Positions 1 through 8,926 of a stretch of 64,000 nucleotides of DNA are shown here, piece by piece. Below the pieces are notes generated by a model. The model was not told where the DNA came from, did no database searches, and was given only the letters and a program-made list of their open reading frames with translations. Every line of letters starts with the position of its first letter. The first letter of the stretch is position 1. The stretch comes from Pseudomonadales bacterium (GTDB lineage Bacteria > Pseudomonadota > Gammaproteobacteria > Pseudomonadales > Pseudohongiellaceae), in NCBI GenBank assembly GCA_023254735.1, contig JALRKV010000014.1:1-64000 (forward strand), written 5' to 3'. The position numbers and the translations under genes are program-made.

Positions 1-425
1 GCCTCGTCTAACGCGTCGATACCCTCGGTTGTCACATCCACCGCATTGCCTGTGTGATGCTCGCTAAACCCCGGCGCAGCGCTGACTTTTAGAATATCGC
101 CGAGGGCCTCGCCGGCGCTCAATTTACGCGCGATGATCTCGGCCTGATAATCGATGCCGCGGTACGCGGACACGAGCTGCAGGGTTATTCCCTCTGCACT
201 TGCGGCGTTTTGAATCTGCATCCATGCCTGCGCCGCTTCCGGCGCAAGCCGCTGGGGGCGACCGAAGACATCGTTCCCAACAGACACTAAGCGCTTGGCC
301 TCAGAGCAAAGTGGCTGCTTGCTCAGCCCGAGCTTAGCGTCGTTCAGCAGCGATGCAGTCAGACCTAGATGCGCGTGAAGCGCCGCAAGTTTCTTCAGAT
401 AGCTCAGATCAGATGTCGCCGACAA
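1..425 (-). CDS. VanY-type D-alanyl-D-alanine carboxypeptidase, partial (C-terminus beyond left edge)
   Basis: The minus-strand frame that runs off the left edge reads as a peptidase M15B (VanY/DacY-like) protein. Visible motifs are SAYRGIDYQ and SEHHTGNAVDV, the latter carrying the His...Asp zinc-ligand pattern of the family. Members trim the terminal D-Ala from peptidoglycan stem peptides, usually in the periplasm. No ATG occurs in this frame upstream of the domain. The frame is open back to about 476, and a TTG at 425 preceded by TGAGG with a 9-nt gap is the best start I can find. No convincing signal peptide follows it, so the true start or localisation is uncertain. It is divergent from fabY. 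Family assignment is confident; start is not. Confidence 0.8.
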   Translation of the reverse strand, partial: MSATSDLSYLKKLAALHAHLGLTASLLNDAKLGLSKQPLCSEAKRLVSVGNDVFGRPQRLAPEAAQAWMQIQNAASAEGITLQLVSAYRGIDYQAEIIARKLSAGEALGDILKVSAAPGFSEHHTGNAVDVTTEGIDALDE

Positions 426-694
426 CGCCAGTAACCTCAGTAAGTTTGTGGCCCCGAGAATGAAGGGGTGTGAATTTCATCGTAAATCTGCAACGAGCGG
501 GTTGCAAGCAGCAACAAACCCAGCGAGGTGATGTCGCGAAGTCGATTGCTCCTTTTTTTTGTCGTTTTTATTATATCTTATGTCTTATTAACCACATTAA
601 TTCTCGCAAGTGACCGGCATAATTCACGCTACATCGTCCACTTGATGCACTCAGGCGGACGCATAGCCACTGTGCAATGGGAGCAGCAACAGTT

Positions 695-2602
695 ATGACG
701 CCATTACCGGTAATCACAGGCTTCGGAGGCGTAAGCCCCGCGGGTCGCAGTTCCTTCCATCGAGGGTATCAACGCTTAGTCGAAAGCACGCTGAACCAGG
801 CCCAGCGACAGCACCTGATTGCCAGCCTTGCGGGTCTATCGAATGCCCAATCAGAGAACCCCAATGGGGACACTCTCCTGCGCAACACGCTCATTCGCTC
901 CTTGGAGACAAACCTATTCAATCCGCAGAAGCAGCGCGTCCAGTCGCAGCTGACGCTCACGCCTGACTCGCATCAACTCGGCGCCCAAGGTCATCCAGGA
1001 GAGAGCGGTGAGCTCAAATTCCGCGTGCCTAGGCGTCAACTGCCCACCACCCTGCCCTCGGGATGGCGACTAATCGATGAGGCCAGCGAACACGTGACCG
1101 TTGCCTGCGAACGTGCTGAACTCATGCTAGCAAGCTATACCGAGATGAAAGTGACAAGCGCCGGCCAGCTGCCAACTGGCTTCGACCCCGCCTTTCTCTA
1201 TGCTTCGCGAAATCATCCGCGCGCGCTACAGATGACTGTGTACGGCGCGTCTGACGCCATCAATTCGCTCGGTATCGAATGGGCAGGGATACGCGGCCGT
1301 GTCGCGCCCGATGCAATCAGCGTCTATGCCGGAAATTGTATGGGACAGCTAGACAGCGCAGGGTTCGGCGGCATGCTGCAAGCGCGCTTGTTAGGCAATA
1401 AAGTCAGCTCCAAGCAGCTTCCACTTGGGCTGATTGAGATGCCCGCAGACTTTATCAATGCCTATTTACTCGGCAATCTAGGCACGACCGGCACCAGCGT
1501 CGCCGCCTGCGCGACGTTTCTATACAACCTGCGTCAGGGCATTAAAGACATCCAATCTGGGGAATCGAGAGTCGCAATTGTCGGCACCAGTGAGGCACCT
1601 CTCACGCCGGAGGTGTTCGAGGGCTTCAATGTCATGGGTGCGCTTGCGGAGGACTCAAAGCTGCGTGCGCTCGATGGCCTCGCGCCAGGCGCCCCTTTTA
1701 ATTCGCGTCGTGCCTGTCGACCTTTTGGCGATAACTGCGGTTTCACGCTTGCCGAGTCTTCGCAGTTCGTTGTTCTCATGGACGACGCACTCGCACTTGA
1801 ACTGGGTGCCAATATCCTAGGCTCGGTGAGCGATGTGTTCATCAACGCCGATGGCTATAAAAAATCAATCGCAGGCCCCGGCGCCGGGAATTACCTCACC
1901 GTCGCCAAGGCCGCGGCGGCGGCACGTTCGATTCTAGGTGAACGGGCGCTGCGCGAGCGCAGCATCGTCCAAGCGCACGGCACTGGCACGCCGCAAAACC
2001 GCGTTAGCGAGTCCGCCATTCTAAATCGTGTTGCAAGTGAATTCGGCATACAGGGCTGGCGCATCGCTGCGGTAAAGGCGTTTGTGGGACATTCACTCGC
2101 AAGCTCTGCCGGCGACCAACTGATGTCTACCCTAGGACTTTGGGCACACGGCACGATCCCAGGCATTGAAACGGTTACGGCGGTCGCCTCAGACGTTAAA
2201 CAAGACTGCCTCGATTTCGTTTTGAAACACAGGGAAAGCGAGGCAGGATCAATCGATGTGGCGCTGTTAAACTCAAAAGGGTTCGGCGGCAATAACGCGA
2301 CGGCAACGGTGCTTGCCCCTCACATAACTCAGAAAATGCTCACCGCGCGTCACGGTCGCAAAGCGATGACGGAACATGCCTGCCGCAACGAAACAATCGC
2401 CGCTAAGAGTGCCGATTACGATGCGGCGGCCTCGCGCGGTGACCACCGCATCCTCTATCACTTCGATGAAGGCGTGCTCGGTGAGGAGGCCCTCTCGTTC
2501 GGTGCGACAAAAACCGGACACTGTGCGTCAGTGCAGGTGGGCGAAGACCGTCCTTCCATCAATCTCGATCTGAAAAGCCCCTATGCCGAGCTCGCAGTTT
2601 AG
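695..2602 (+). CDS. fabY: FabY-type beta-ketoacyl-ACP synthase
   Basis: Large (635 aa) thiolase-fold ketoacyl synthase resembling Pseudomonas aeruginosa FabY (PA5174), which starts fatty-acid synthesis by condensing acetyl-CoA with malonyl-ACP in place of FabH. The N-terminus LPVITGFGG...AGRSSFH matches that family. The Cys-His-His triad is visible: nucleophile Cys272 in SVAACATF, His428 in VQAHGTGTPQ and His466 in AFVGHSLASSAGD. An upstream in-frame ATG at 677 would add six residues; 695 is preferred because the family begins right at this motif and GGGAG lies upstream. It is a single gene, divergent from the VanY-like gene and overlapping the fumarase 3' end by 4 bp. Function is from family knowledge; FabH was not seen in this window. 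Confidence 0.9.
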   Translation: MTPLPVITGFGGVSPAGRSSFHRGYQRLVESTLNQAQRQHLIASLAGLSNAQSENPNGDTLLRNTLIRSLETNLFNPQKQRVQSQLTLTPDSHQLGAQGHPGESGELKFRVPRRQLPTTLPSGWRLIDEASEHVTVACERAELMLASYTEMKVTSAGQLPTGFDPAFLYASRNHPRALQMTVYGASDAINSLGIEWAGIRGRVAPDAISVYAGNCMGQLDSAGFGGMLQARLLGNKVSSKQLPLGLIEMPADFINAYLLGNLGTTGTSVAACATFLYNLRQGIKDIQSGESRVAIVGTSEAPLTPEVFEGFNVMGALAEDSKLRALDGLAPGAPFNSRRACRPFGDNCGFTLAESSQFVVLMDDALALELGANILGSVSDVFINADGYKKSIAGPGAGNYLTVAKAAAAARSILGERALRERSIVQAHGTGTPQNRVSESAILNRVASEFGIQGWRIAAVKAFVGHSLASSAGDQLMSTLGLWAHGTIPGIETVTAVASDVKQDCLDFVLKHRESEAGSIDVALLNSKGFGGNNATATVLAPHITQKMLTARHGRKAMTEHACRNETIAAKSADYDAAASRGDHRILYHFDEGVLGEEALSFGATKTGHCASVQVGEDRPSINLDLKSPYAELAV

Positions 2603-4131
2603 CCTTTGACCTCGAGCGCGTGCTCTTCAGCGATCCGCTGTTTCCATATCGCAGGTCCCGTGTTGTGTACTGAGGTGCCCGAGGAGTCAACGGCAACGGT
2701 AACCGGCATGTCTTCGACGACGAACTCGTGAATGGCCTCCATACCTAGGTCCTCAAATGCGACAACCTTAGACTGCCGGATCGCTTTCGAGACGAGATAG
2801 GCGGCGCCACCCACAGCCATGAGATAAACAGCTTTGTGCCTCTTGATTGCTTCGATGCCGATGGGGCCGCGCTCCGCTTTGCCAACCATGCCAATTAGCC
2901 CAGTTTTCTCGAGCATATCGTCGGTGAACTTATCCATCCGCGTGGCTGTGGTTGGGCCCGCTGGGCCAATCACTTCGTCGCGCACTGCATCTACAGGGCC
3001 AACGTAGTAAATAAACTTATTTTTAAAGTCGACGCCGGCGGGCAGTGGCTCGCCGTTGGCCAGTTGTGTGAGCAAGCGCTTGTGAGCCGCATCGCGGCCG
3101 GTGAGGAGTGTGCCTGATAGCAACAAGGTTTCGCCCGGCTGCCAGTGCGTAATCTCCTCTGGCGTGACGGTATCCAGATTCACGCGGCGCGTTCTCGGCC
3201 CGACGTCCCAGGTGATTTCAGGCCAATCGGCGAGGCTCGGCGGTGTCAGTTCCGCAGGGCCGTTGCCGTCGAGATGGAAATGAGCATGTCTGGTCGCTGC
3301 GCAGTTTGGAATCATCGCAACGGGCAACGAAGCGGCGTGCGTAGGATAATCGCTGATTTTGACATCGAGCACGGTAGTTAGACCGCCAAGGCCCTGCGCG
3401 CCTATGCCCAAATTATTCACCCGCTCCATGATCTCTAGCCGGAGCTCTTCGACGCGGGAGTTCGGGCCCCGTGCACGCAACTCATGTATATCGATGGGAT
3501 CCATTAGGGACTCTTTCGCGAGAAGCATTGCTTTCTCAGCCGTTCCCCCGATACCAATCCCGAGCATGCCGGGCGGACACCAGCCAGCGCCCATCGTTGG
3601 CACAGTGCGCTCTACCCAGTCAACAATACTGTCGCTCGGATTGAGCATGACGAGCTTAGATTTATTCTCCGAACCACCACCCTTCGCCGCGAGTTTTACC
3701 TCGACCGAATTTCCCGGCACGATTTCCATGTGCACAACCGCAGGCGTATTGTCGCCCGAGTTTTTGCGCAGACCCGCAGGATCGAGAAGAATGGATGCGC
3801 GCAAGACGTTGTCCGGATGGAGGTAAGCACGGCGCACGCCTTCGTTAACCATGTCGGTGATCGACATAGAACCTTCCCACTGCACCTGCATACCGATCTT
3901 TAAAAACACACAAACGATACCCGTGTCTTGGCAAATAGGTCGCTTACCCTCGGCGCATAGGCGAGAGTTAATCAGTATCTGCGCCATCGCATCCTTAGCC
4001 GCAGGAGACTCTTCGCGCTCGTAGGCTGCGTGTACTGCTTGCACAAAATCGATAGGATGATAATACGAGATATATTGCAATGCGTCGGCGACGCTCTGAA
4101 TAAGGTCTTCATTGCGAATTAGGGTTGTCAC
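2599..4131 (-). CDS. fumA: Class I (iron-sulfur) fumarate hydratase
   Basis: Fumarase of the oxygen-sensitive 4Fe-4S class, interconverting fumarate and L-malate in the TCA cycle. The 510 aa length fits the single-chain FumA/FumB form with fused alpha and beta parts. Three cysteines expected to bind the cluster are visible: Cys67 in ICQDTG, Cys185 in GAGWCPPGM and Cys277 in NCAATRH. The C-terminal beta part ends with SSGTSVHNTGP. The start is GTG, preceded by AGAGG. The gene is convergent with fabY with a 4-bp overlap, so the two ends share no terminator space. It is monocistronic as far as can be seen. Confidence 0.95.
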   Translation of the reverse strand: MTTLIRNEDLIQSVADALQYISYYHPIDFVQAVHAAYEREESPAAKDAMAQILINSRLCAEGKRPICQDTGIVCVFLKIGMQVQWEGSMSITDMVNEGVRRAYLHPDNVLRASILLDPAGLRKNSGDNTPAVVHMEIVPGNSVEVKLAAKGGGSENKSKLVMLNPSDSIVDWVERTVPTMGAGWCPPGMLGIGIGGTAEKAMLLAKESLMDPIDIHELRARGPNSRVEELRLEIMERVNNLGIGAQGLGGLTTVLDVKISDYPTHAASLPVAMIPNCAATRHAHFHLDGNGPAELTPPSLADWPEITWDVGPRTRRVNLDTVTPEEITHWQPGETLLLSGTLLTGRDAAHKRLLTQLANGEPLPAGVDFKNKFIYYVGPVDAVRDEVIGPAGPTTATRMDKFTDDMLEKTGLIGMVGKAERGPIGIEAIKRHKAVYLMAVGGAAYLVSKAIRQSKVVAFEDLGMEAIHEFVVEDMPVTVAVDSSGTSVHNTGPAIWKQRIAEEHALEVKG

Positions 4132-4412
4132 TGTTTCACCTCTAAAGGAGAGCCATACCTTGCATTGATGAAGGCGCTAGCTTAAGGTTTAGCGCATCGA
4201 TTCAACCTAGATACATCGCCGCGCAAAGGTCTTCTATGTCGACTAAAGTTGATCGAGTCGGTTGAATAGACGCCAAATGAAGGCCCCTAGTCTACCATCG
4301 CTGATCCGGTGCTGCGATGTTCTGCCGATCGAATTATCGAATTTGACAAGGATGGGCCACGCGGCTAACCCGCAGCCTCTCGCGCTTTGTTTAACTTAGG
4401 AAATTTACTCGC

Positions 4413-5183
4413 ATGCTTGATTCCAGCAACGCCAATATAGAATACAGCCTCGACGCAGGGGTTTTCGTCCTTAAAATTAATCGCCCCGAAAAAAAGAATG
4501 CGCTGCTTCCAGGTATGTATGCTGCTCTCGCCGAAGGGCTTCGCTGGGCAGACGAATGCGACGAAGTTCGGGTGACGCTGATCCGCGGAGTAGACAACTG
4601 CTTCACAAGCGGCAACGATGTGAATGGCTTTGTGTCCAGCGAAGCGGATTCTTCTCAGGGCCGCCCATCGCAGGATCTGATGCACGCGCTTAACGAGAGC
4701 AAGAAGCCGATTGTGGCAGCGATTAGTGGGCTCGCCATTGGCATCGGCACAACACTTTTGTTTCACTGCGACCTCGTTTACGCCTCCCGCGAGTGTTTTT
4801 TACAAATGCCGTTCACACGCCTAGGCTTATGTCCTGAAGCCGGTTCGAGCTACTTACTACCGCGACAAATAGGCCATCAGCGCGCATCAGAAATGCTGCT
4901 CTTAGGAGACCGAATGAGCGCCGAGCAGGCGCGGGATTATGGTGTAGTAAATGAAGTCTTGGATCAGGCTGAATATCTCGACTATGCGATGACAAAGGCA
5001 CGACAGCTCGCCGCCCTGCCAGCCGATTCAGTCCAAACCAGCAAACGCCTCATCAAAACCGGATTACCCGAGGCGACGCGCACCGTCATCAATGACGAAT
5101 TAATCGAATTCAATCGATTACTGCAGACACCAGAGGCACAGGCTATTGTGCAGGCCTTCCTCGCGAAATCCGCTGCAAAGTAA
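4413..5183 (+). CDS. Enoyl-CoA hydratase/isomerase family protein (crotonase fold)
   Basis: A 256-aa crotonase. The oxyanion-hole segments CFTSGNDVNGF and GLAIGIGTTLLFHCDL are clear, and the active-site loop LGLCPEAGSSYLLPR carries a Glu in the position used as catalytic base or acid in several hydratases and isomerases. Substrate cannot be read from sequence; fatty-acid or amino-acid CoA thioester metabolism is likely. TTAGGA lies 15 nt upstream of the ATG. It stands alone between the fumarase (divergent) and the J-domain gene (convergent). A second crotonase at 7195 differs at the active site and is not a recent duplicate. Confidence 0.87.
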   Translation: MLDSSNANIEYSLDAGVFVLKINRPEKKNALLPGMYAALAEGLRWADECDEVRVTLIRGVDNCFTSGNDVNGFVSSEADSSQGRPSQDLMHALNESKKPIVAAISGLAIGIGTTLLFHCDLVYASRECFLQMPFTRLGLCPEAGSSYLLPRQIGHQRASEMLLLGDRMSAEQARDYGVVNEVLDQAEYLDYAMTKARQLAALPADSVQTSKRLIKTGLPEATRTVINDELIEFNRLLQTPEAQAIVQAFLAKSAAK

Positions 5184-5240
5184 GGACCAGTAGGCGAGAA
5201 GTGCGAAGGACGAGAACGTTGAGAAAGATGCGAAAGACTC

Positions 5241-5975
5241 TCACTCGAGCAAAAAGTCTTTCGCTGCGTTAACCTTTTTAGCGAGATAGTCATTACCCCC
5301 TCGATCGGGATGCAGCTTTCTCATTAAGTCTCGATGCGCAGCGATGATGTCGGCGCGCTCAGCCCCCTCGCTAAGACCTAATACTTCGAGGGCGTGGGCT
5401 CTGTTCATTTCTTCGGAGGGTCCGTTTTCGGCACGTTTGCTCGTTCCCGCTTCTTCTTCCCACTCTGGATGCACGCGAGCGAGATAGGCCTGCAGCAGCT
5501 GCACCGAGTCACCATCTTTGCTGCACTCAGAGAGAAGCTCCATCAGTTCGCCGAGGCTCATGCTTGCGAGCAGTCGTCCGGCAAATTTCCCAACAACCAC
5601 CTCTCCCTGCATCTCGGCTGTTTCATGATCAAGCGACATGGCCAAGAATCGCGTCCTGATTGTTGACTGCTGCCCGGGCTGCCTCGGCTTACTCGCATTC
5701 GCGCGGCCACGCAGCATGTGCAACATCGGCAAAAAGCGTAGCAGCGCTGGCAGCAACCTAAAGAGTGAGGTCGCCGCCAACCCCAATGGCGCCAAGATAA
5801 ACTGCACCGGCAGCCGGCCCATTGCGATTAGCACACCAACCACTAACAATCCGGTGAGGCTTATTGCGAGCCAACGTTTCTGAGTCGCTGTGAGTGACGT
5901 AACTCTCGTGATGCGCTGTGCCAGCCAGTAAGCAAGTAGAGGCAGCAGAATAATGAGCAGCAGTCTAAATATCAT
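5241..5975 (-). CDS. Membrane-anchored J-domain protein
   Basis: A 244-aa protein with two to three hydrophobic segments in the first 90 residues, a charged middle (about 95-190), and a short J-domain at the extreme C-terminus (about 197-244) with the HPD triad at 222-224. J-domains stimulate DnaK/Hsp70 ATPase, so this should recruit a DnaK-type chaperone to the inner membrane. The topology (membrane first, J-domain last) differs from DnaJ and recalls DjlA or Pam18-like proteins, but there are no G/F or zinc regions. It lies 22 bp downstream of the VWA gene on the same strand, so the two probably form an operon. Target is unknown. Confidence 0.85.
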   Translation of the reverse strand: MIFRLLLIILLPLLAYWLAQRITRVTSLTATQKRWLAISLTGLLVVGVLIAMGRLPVQFILAPLGLAATSLFRLLPALLRFLPMLHMLRGRANASKPRQPGQQSTIRTRFLAMSLDHETAEMQGEVVVGKFAGRLLASMSLGELMELLSECSKDGDSVQLLQAYLARVHPEWEEEAGTSKRAENGPSEEMNRAHALEVLGLSEGAERADIIAAHRDLMRKLHPDRGGNDYLAKKVNAAKDFLLE

Positions 5976-5997
5976 AGCGGTGAAAACTCACTTAGTT

Positions 5998-6831
5998 TTA
6001 TCGACGAATTTGACGTTCGAGCAGAGCGACCGCTCCTGCCGCGTCTTTGTTACGCGCGCCGAAGGCCGTCAGCGCTTTCAGTCCGCCAGCCGCATAGGCC
6101 GCAACAGCGCGCAAAAGATGCGCGAGTTGCGCAGCGCTCGCCGAATCGAAGCGACTGTAAGCCCCGCCTGAGAGCCTAGACAGTTCTTTGAAACCGGCCA
6201 TAGCGGTCGGGTCACCGCCCTCCTGAAAAATGAACAACGGCACCTTAAGTAGACCTAATTTACCGGCCAGATCTGCGAGTATGTCGATGTCCTCTTCGAG
6301 GCAATCGCCGACATAAACGACACAGCTGAGGGGCTTAATTGCATTTTCTCGCAGCGCGTGTTTTAACACGGCACCAATTTGCGTGCGGCCTGCCTCGCAT
6401 CGCAATCCCTGCATAATACTCAACACACTGTCAGCGTCGCTCTGCCAATTACTGGCAAAAAATTCACCGAAGCCGCGAAAATAGCATAGCTGCAGTGCAA
6501 GCCCACCGAGTGCTGCTGCCTCACTGAACATCTGTGCTTGGAGATGACTCGCATGGTCCCAAGTGGATTGTCTGCTCGCCGTTGCGTCTAACGCAAAAAC
6601 GAGTCTCCCGTCACCACTGCCCTTGGGCAGCGCAGCCACTTTAGTGAGAAAAGCACTGACGTCTGCCGAAGAGGAGACTAGTTGCTTGTCTCTCTTTGCT
6701 GCCGTCTTCTTGTCCGTCTTCTCATCCGTCCTCGCAGGCGCGCGCGCAGCTGCCGGAGGCTCGTCTGCGTTCGAGGTTTTTGAGGGTGAGCTGAGCTTAC
6801 TCAGAACCGTAGTCAGAAAGTCTTTCATCAT
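5998..6831 (-). CDS. VWA domain-containing protein, partner of J-domain gene
   Basis: A 277-aa protein with a low-complexity, charged N-terminus (about 15-55, rich in Lys, Asp, Ala) followed by a von Willebrand factor A-like domain. The MIDAS-type metal site appears as DATAS after VFAL, with VVYVGDC and the Gly-Gly-Asp segment later in the fold. VWA domains bind proteins through a divalent cation. No signal peptide is seen, so it is likely cytosolic. A TTG six bases upstream would add two residues, but ATG-ATG-AAA at 6831 is the more natural start. Tight linkage to the membrane J-protein suggests a joint chaperone or assembly role; this is inference. Confidence 0.82.
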   Translation of the reverse strand: MMKDFLTTVLSKLSSPSKTSNADEPPAAARAPARTDEKTDKKTAAKRDKQLVSSSADVSAFLTKVAALPKGSGDGRLVFALDATASRQSTWDHASHLQAQMFSEAAALGGLALQLCYFRGFGEFFASNWQSDADSVLSIMQGLRCEAGRTQIGAVLKHALRENAIKPLSCVVYVGDCLEEDIDILADLAGKLGLLKVPLFIFQEGGDPTAMAGFKELSRLSGGAYSRFDSASAAQLAHLLRAVAAYAAGGLKALTAFGARNKDAAGAVALLERQIRR

Positions 6832-6897
6832 GACCAAAGATTAGCATGGCCCGAGGCGTGCGATACACCTGAAGTTATTTGCCTGAGCCGACGAGCT

Positions 6898-6970
6898 CAT
6901 AGAGTGATAAAGGTAAAAAGAGAGGCTGAAAGGAAGTAAGAAAAGAGAGAAAGAGGGAAAGATAAAAAGA
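6898..6970. other. Polypurine tract downstream of tRNA-Leu
   Basis: About 70 bases on the + strand are almost only A and G, with isolated T residues. On the transcribed (minus) strand this is a T/C-rich trailer that starts right after the encoded CCA of the tRNA. It may serve as the 3' trailer and termination region of the tRNA transcript; no stable hairpin is visible. Function is inferred only. Confidence 0.5.
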
Positions 6971-7055
6971 TGGTGCGGACGGGGAGACTTGAACTCCCAC
7001 ACCTTTCGATACTAGAACCTAAATCTAGCGCGTCTACCAATTCCGCCACGTCCGC
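6971..7055 (-). tRNA. tRNA-Leu (anticodon UAG)
   Basis: Read on the minus strand, the acceptor arms GCGGACG and CGTCCGC pair, followed by discriminator A and an encoded CCA. The anticodon loop reads ATTTAGGT, giving anticodon UAG for CUA/CUN leucine codons. The long variable arm after the anticodon stem and the GTTCAAGTC T-loop are typical of class II tRNA-Leu. Length is 85 nt including CCA. A strong sigma-70 promoter lies just upstream. Confidence 0.97.
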
Positions 7056-7098
7056 AGCGCTCAACCGACAAAATTCTCTGCTCGATCAAGGGAGGCGC

Positions 7099-7126
7099 AT
7101 TATACCCGATCAGCGCGCTTTGCCAA
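7099..7126 (-). promoter_or_regulatory. Sigma-70 promoter of tRNA-Leu
   Basis: On the minus strand a TTGGCA -35 (7121-7126) and a perfect TATAAT -10 (7099-7104) are separated by 16 bp. A GC-rich discriminator (GCGCC) follows, as is usual for stringently controlled stable-RNA promoters. Transcription would start near 7092, some 37 bases before the mature tRNA 5' end. Confidence 0.8.
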
Positions 7127-7194
7127 GCGCTAGTAAGCCATGACTCTGCAATCTATACTCTGAGGCGAACACTCGTTAATGCAAAGGAACAACT

Positions 7195-7989
7195 ATGGCC
7201 CATTTAGACCTCGAGATTAAAGACGGTATTGCGACACTCACGATGAATCGACCCGAGGCAAGAAACGCCCTCAGCATGGAGATGCGCGCCCAACTCATCG
7301 AGGTGCTCCACGACATCGAACACGATGACGCTGTGCGCTGTGTGGTCCTTACGGGCGCCGGCGACCATTTCATGGCAGGCGGCGATGTAAAAGGCATGAG
7401 TGAGTCGATAAAGAAGGCGCCTGCAGAGGTGCGCAAGGAATTTTTGTTACGCATTCATGACTTGCACCCAATTATGTTCGCCATGCGCCGCATGCCAAAA
7501 CCGATCATAGCGAGCTGCCGCGGCGCGGCGGCCGGTGCCGGCGTGAGCATGGCGCTTGCCTGCGATCTTGTTATTGCCGCAGAGGATGCCTTTTTCACGC
7601 TCGCTTACTGCAAGATCGGCACGAGCCCAGACGGCTCCTCCTCTTTCCACCTGCCACGTGCAGTGGGCATTAAGAAGGCCATGGAGATAGCGCTCTTGGG
7701 CGATAGGTTTGGCGCGCAAGAGGCGAAGGACATCGGGATGATTAATTTCGTTGTGCCAAGCGCCGAACTCGATGCCGAAACAACGTCTCTCGCTCAGCGT
7801 CTCGCCGCTGGGCCAACTCATGTCTATGGGAATACCAAGGCACTGTTCTATCGATCACTAGAAAGCGAGTTCGAATCGCAGTTGCAAGCAGAGGCAGAGT
7901 ATTTTGCAGACTGTGCGTCTCGCGCAGATTTCAGAGAAGGCGTTACAGCCTTCGTCGAGAAACGCAGCCCCAATTTTATCGGGCGTTAA
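7195..7989 (+). CDS. PaaG-like enoyl-CoA hydratase/isomerase family protein
   Basis: A 264-aa crotonase-fold protein. Oxyanion-hole regions are HFMAGGDVKGM and GAAAGAGVSMALACDL. The active-site loop is GTSPDGSSSFHLPR: an Asp stands where hydratases carry a catalytic Glu, as in PaaG-type isomerases, so an isomerase activity is more likely than hydration. Exact substrate is unknown. The ATG follows AAAGGAACAACT, a good ribosome site. It is a single gene, flanked upstream by the divergently read tRNA-Leu and downstream by a convergent coiled-coil protein gene. Confidence 0.87.
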   Translation: MAHLDLEIKDGIATLTMNRPEARNALSMEMRAQLIEVLHDIEHDDAVRCVVLTGAGDHFMAGGDVKGMSESIKKAPAEVRKEFLLRIHDLHPIMFAMRRMPKPIIASCRGAAAGAGVSMALACDLVIAAEDAFFTLAYCKIGTSPDGSSSFHLPRAVGIKKAMEIALLGDRFGAQEAKDIGMINFVVPSAELDAETTSLAQRLAAGPTHVYGNTKALFYRSLESEFESQLQAEAEYFADCASRADFREGVTAFVEKRSPNFIGR

Positions 7990-8041
7990 TGGACTGTACG
8001 GCTAGGCAATAAGCGGCCTAGCCGAAAACCCGTCTAACCCG

Positions 8042-8839
8042 CTACTGAGCTGGGCGAAGCACTGACTGAAGGGATTCGACGTTTTGCTGAAGTCGATACA
8101 GGCTGTCGTTGACCTGCAGCCTATACGCATTTACAGACTCCATTGACTGTTCCACATACTCGAGCCGCCCAGCGAGACCCAGCACCGTGCTGTCACCGCT
8201 ATTGAGGGAAGCCTGAATTGCGACGAGATCACCGCGCAGTTCGCCGAGCTCGTCCACCTGGGCATTTAATTGCCCCAGCGCCGTCGTGGCAGCTGCCAGT
8301 TCGTTGGCCAAACTATTGATGCGAGTCTCGACTGCAATTAACGACTCGGTAGAGGCAGCGACGCGCGAAGCATTCTGTGCAATCGTTTCATCCTGCCCTT
8401 CGTTAGTGAGCCTGATACGCGCCGCTTCTCCCTTGAGTTCATCGATGCTGCTGTTGATCACTCGCCGTGCGGCCCAGAGTTTATCTATTTCAGAGAAATT
8501 GAAGTCCATGCGTTCAACCATTTTCAGAGTGGACTCCTCTGCGCTGTCTCCCACCAAACTCAGTCTGCGCTCAAGATCGGCGATCCGAAGCTCGACTGCA
8601 CGCGCGTCGGCCTCGGCTTCTTGAATGTAGATATAGCCGAACCCTGTCCCGCCAAGCATTGCCAGAAAAAGCACCGCTACCGCGCCCTTCAAGCCCGCAG
8701 AGCTGACGGATTTCGCAGAGCCTCTAGCTGGCATCACAATATCATGACTCTGCGCTCTACGATTACTGAGGTGGCTATCTACATCATCGCGCTCGGGAAC
8801 CATCGGGGGAAGCCGACCGAGGTCATCGTTGTCTCTCAT
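8042..8839 (-). CDS. Single-pass membrane protein with long coiled coil, function unknown
   Basis: A 265-aa protein I cannot assign to a named family. The first 45 residues are polar and charged, one membrane helix follows (about 49-71, GAVAVLFLAMLGGTGFGYIYI), and the rest is Ala/Leu/Glu-rich with heptad-like spacing, predicting a long coiled coil in the periplasm if the N-terminus is inside. No enzymatic motif is visible. The layout recalls envelope scaffold or division-associated proteins but nothing specific supports that. It is monocistronic, with 52 bp to the convergent crotonase. Confidence 0.7.
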   Translation of the reverse strand: MRDNDDLGRLPPMVPERDDVDSHLSNRRAQSHDIVMPARGSAKSVSSAGLKGAVAVLFLAMLGGTGFGYIYIQEAEADARAVELRIADLERRLSLVGDSAEESTLKMVERMDFNFSEIDKLWAARRVINSSIDELKGEAARIRLTNEGQDETIAQNASRVAASTESLIAVETRINSLANELAAATTALGQLNAQVDELGELRGDLVAIQASLNSGDSTVLGLAGRLEYVEQSMESVNAYRLQVNDSLYRLQQNVESLQSVLRPAQ

Positions 8840-8926
8840 CTTAGGGCTCGCTTGATTCTGTGAGGGGTATGGCGCTTATTATCTACAAATTGACGAAAGC
8901 CTGCTATCCCTTAGCCCCTTGTTCAT

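Noticed and set aside
437..560. Possible small membrane peptide on the minus strand before the VanY-like gene, behind an AAGGAG site
   Set aside because: The frame contains SLGLLLLATRSLQIYDE and stops at 437, but no ATG, GTG or well-placed TTG follows the ribosome site. Not supportable as a gene.
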